Shown: positions 62,131 to 64,000 of the stretch, piece by piece | Numbering within the stretch: the stretch's first letter is position 1 | Layout of the letters: each line of letters opens with the position of its first letter | NCBI RefSeq assembly: GCF_030817055.1 | Contig: NZ_JAUSYV010000001.1 | Span: 4,426,001 to 4,490,000 of the forward strand | Origin: Bacillus sp. V2I10 | Lineage (GTDB): Bacteria > Bacillota > Bacilli > Bacillales > Bacillaceae | Reading direction: 5' to 3' | Length of the DNA: 64,000 bases | The notes under the pieces: model-generated | What the model was told of the DNA's origin: nothing | The model's database searches: none | Seen by the model: only the letters and a program-made list of their open reading frames with translations | Made by a program: the position numbers and the translations under genes

Positions 62131-62533
62131 TATTGATTATCAAATTTTGTTAAAAGCTTAAGATCCTTCCGTCTTTGAAAGGCGAACACAGCTGAACCGA
62201 GAAGAATCAAGGCTGAAACCGCAAATACTGTCTGCACATTTGTCTCCTCTGCCAAAAAGCCAAAGAGTAAGGACGCAAGACCAAATGTTAATGAAAGCAT
62301 GGCACCTTGAGAGGAATAAACCTTTGGAAGCTTGCCGGCTGGCGCATTGCTTTGCAGTATGGTCTGCATGGCTATGGTTTTCAGCTGTTCCATCACTCCA
62401 AATGCGAAGGAGAGGAAAAGGGCCATCAAAGGGATGGTCGTGAATCCAAACAGAAACGTACAAAGGCTTAAACCAAATCCTGCAGCCAGAATGATTGACC
62501 GAGCCAAAGGAAGCGAAATGATTTATTTTTCAT
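62130..62533 (-). pseudogene. MFS transporter with internal deletion
   Basis: ATG 62533 (after AAGGGGTAG) reads KNKSFRFLWLGQSFW, the normal start of an MFS carrier, and within 40 bp the frame passes to the C-terminal third (IILAAGFGLSLCTFLFGF to FAFQRRKDLKLL) in another frame. About 270 residues are missing and the joint is out of frame, so the gene is dead; the open C-terminal part by itself could not be a carrier. Confidence 0.75.
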
Positions 62534-62599
62534 GTAAACTACCCCTTTTTTTCATTTTATATAGGGCAGGTGCTTACATTGGACTTCCCCTCCATTATG

Positions 62600-62882
62600 A
62601 ATTTCGTTCATTTTAGGTAACCATAGACCCTCTTTGATACCCTAAAATCTGGATTTCGTTCATTTTAGGTAACCATAGACCTATTTGATACCCTGAAATC
62701 TGGATTTCGTTCATTTTAGGTAACCATAGACCCTCTTTGATACCCTGAAATCTGGATTTCGTTCATTTTAGGTAACCATAGACCCTCTTTGACACCCTGA
62801 AATTTGGATTTCGTTCATTTTAGGTAACCATTGGCCCTCTTTGATACCCTGAAATCTGGATTTCGATCATTTTAGGTAACCA
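62600..62882. repeat. Tandem array, 52-bp unit, about 5.3 copies
   Basis: GGTAACCA occurs at 62616, 62668, 62719, 62771, 62823 and 62875 (spacing 51-52 bp). Unit: GGTAACCATAGACCCTC then TTTGATACCCTGAAATC and TGGATTTCGTTCATTTTA; GGTA(AC) and (GA)TACC arms face each other. The unit shares GGTAAYCATAGA and TACCCTGAAA with the array at 13.4 kb. Confidence 0.92.
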
Positions 62883-63095
62883 ATTTCATGTAATGCAGCT
62901 GAGATTGTTAATTTATTTGTATGTCTTCCGATAAATAAAAAGGATGCCTTTTCAACGATTCTCTTAATCTAATCCTGCTTTACCGGCGAAGATTTTCATA
63001 TATTATATAAAAAATAAGCCTTTTAAAGGTTTTTCCATCAAGTTTTTTGGGTACATCTACTATGTTGCACACCAATTTAATAGAGGAGCCACTTC

Positions 63096-64000
63096 ATGTT
63101 CATCAGAATTCTTAAATCCTACGACTATTCGTTAATAGCAGCCTTTTTTTTATTAAGTACGTTCGGGCTCCTTATGGTTTACAGCTCAAGTATGATAACA
63201 TCCATCTTAAGATATGATGTGACGAGCAGCTATTTTTTCAAAAAGCAGAGTATTTCACTGCTGATAGGGTTTATTATGTTTGCTGTCCTATCATTTTTCC
63301 CTTATAAAATCTTTCTTCAGAAAAAGATGATTAAGCTCTTATTTTACATATCAATCGGTTCTTTATTATTTGTCATCGTTTTTGGGCATACAGCCGGAAA
63401 CGCTCAAAGCTGGGTGAAGTTTGGCGGAGCAGCTATTCAGCCCGCAGAGTTTGCAAAGATGTGGGTGATTATTTATTTATCAGCTCTGCTTGCAAAAAAA
63501 CAGAGATATATGGATGAATTCGGCAACGCCATTTTGCCGCCTGTTATTTTTGTTGTTGTGATCTTTATTTTGATTTTGCTCCAGCCCGATTTTGGGACAG
63601 CACTCATCATTTTATTGAATGCTGCGATCATCATTCTTTGTTCCGGTATTACGTTAAAAAGCTTTATTAAATTATCGGCCTTTACAGCGCTTGCAGTGAC
63701 GATCGGGCTTTTGCTTTTATTTGTCACAAATAAATTAGCCGATGTCTTCTCATCTGAGAGAATTTCGAGATTCACAGGTTTTATGGATCCCTTTGAAAAT
63801 ATCGCCGATTCAGGCTATCAGCTGGTCAGCTCCTACTATGCAATCAGCAGCGGCGGCATGGTCGGGCTCGGCCTTGGAAACAGCATTCAAAAATATGGCT
63901 ATTTGCCGGAAAGCCATACGGATTTTATTATGGCGGTCATCAGTGAAGAGCTAGGACTGTTCGGAGTACTCTTTGTCATCGGGCTGATTGCGTTTATCGT
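63096..64000 (+). CDS. SEDS-family protein (FtsW/RodA), 5' part only
   Basis: At least 301 codons, running off the right edge without a stop. MFIRILKSYDYSLIAAFFLL, QSWVKFGGAAIQPAEFAK, LLQPDFGTALIILLNAAI and YLPESHTDFIMAVISEELG (catalytic Asp) mark it as a peptidoglycan polymerase; the order is FtsW/RodA-like. ATG 63096 is 7 nt after AGAGGAG. The C-terminal GIPLPFISYGG region lies outside the window. Confidence 0.9.
   Translation, partial: MFIRILKSYDYSLIAAFFLLSTFGLLMVYSSSMITSILRYDVTSSYFFKKQSISLLIGFIMFAVLSFFPYKIFLQKKMIKLLFYISIGSLLFVIVFGHTAGNAQSWVKFGGAAIQPAEFAKMWVIIYLSALLAKKQRYMDEFGNAILPPVIFVVVIFILILLQPDFGTALIILLNAAIIILCSGITLKSFIKLSAFTALAVTIGLLLLFVTNKLADVFSSERISRFTGFMDPFENIADSGYQLVSSYYAISSGGMVGLGLGNSIQKYGYLPESHTDFIMAVISEELGLFGVLFVIGLIAFI

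Overview
The window looks like chromosomal DNA of a low-GC Gram-positive Bacillaceae member (Bacillus sensu lato). The core genes closely resemble Bacillus subtilis proteins (AnsB, YeeN, YkhA, CatE, the Des/DesK/DesR cold system, SigH). Shine-Dalgarno (SD) sites are strong GGAGG-type, GTG and TTG starts are common, and many genes end in a GC stem plus T-run. No rRNA, tRNA, CRISPR array or replication origin was seen.

Layout. 0-5 kb: an amino-acid/C4-acid catabolic cluster (GltP-type symporter, aspartate ammonia-lyase, malic enzyme) that would carry imported aspartate to fumarate and, with fumarase encoded elsewhere, malate to pyruvate. 5-12.5 kb: yeeN, a general stress gene with a clear sigma-B promoter, then accessory DNA with decayed genes (ArsR regulator, unrecognised remnants), two VOC proteins and a divergent LysE/LysR pair. 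12.5-30 kb: an ordinary metabolic and stress region with hydrolases, YkhA thioesterase, a SurA-type lipoprotein, a regulator/CPBP protease/ABC exporter operon, two MFS carriers, DinB, GNAT and NUDIX proteins, and an Rrf2/methyltransferase/thioredoxin-reductase-like cluster. 30-35.6 kb: the complete membrane-fluidity module (desaturase, DesK, DesR), a DinB protein and catechol 2,3-dioxygenase. 35.8-54.1 kb: an accessory island with a DUF817 pseudogene joined to a piece of a conjugative-element membrane protein, a WYL regulator with an effector-binding protein and an unknown protein, a GC-rich oxidoreductase, an acireductone-dioxygenase-like cupin lacking a metal ligand, an IS110 element, a resolvase remnant, a large secreted calcium-repeat protein with a DUF3289-like C-terminus followed by a lipoprotein gene, and a frameshifted integrase. 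54.5-64 kb: a second SigH-like sigma factor, an EamA carrier, two SEDS (RodA/FtsW) proteins, NUDIX and transglutaminase-like proteins, lysoplasmalogenase, acyl-CoA ligase and a deleted MFS gene.

The least explained structure is in the repeats. Three separate intergenic arrays (13.4, 34.1-34.6 and 62.6-62.9 kb) share a 52-bp period and an internal inverted repeat. A short motif around GCCCGATTGTTGAA is scattered at about a dozen intergenic sites, mostly between 40 and 52 kb. The best candidate for an undescribed functional system is the secreted repeat protein at 48.6-51.3 kb with its overlapping lipoprotein gene, which has the layout of a toxin and immunity pair; this is inference. Several genes are interrupted at homopolymers (G6, A8), which could be real decay, slippage or sequencing error.
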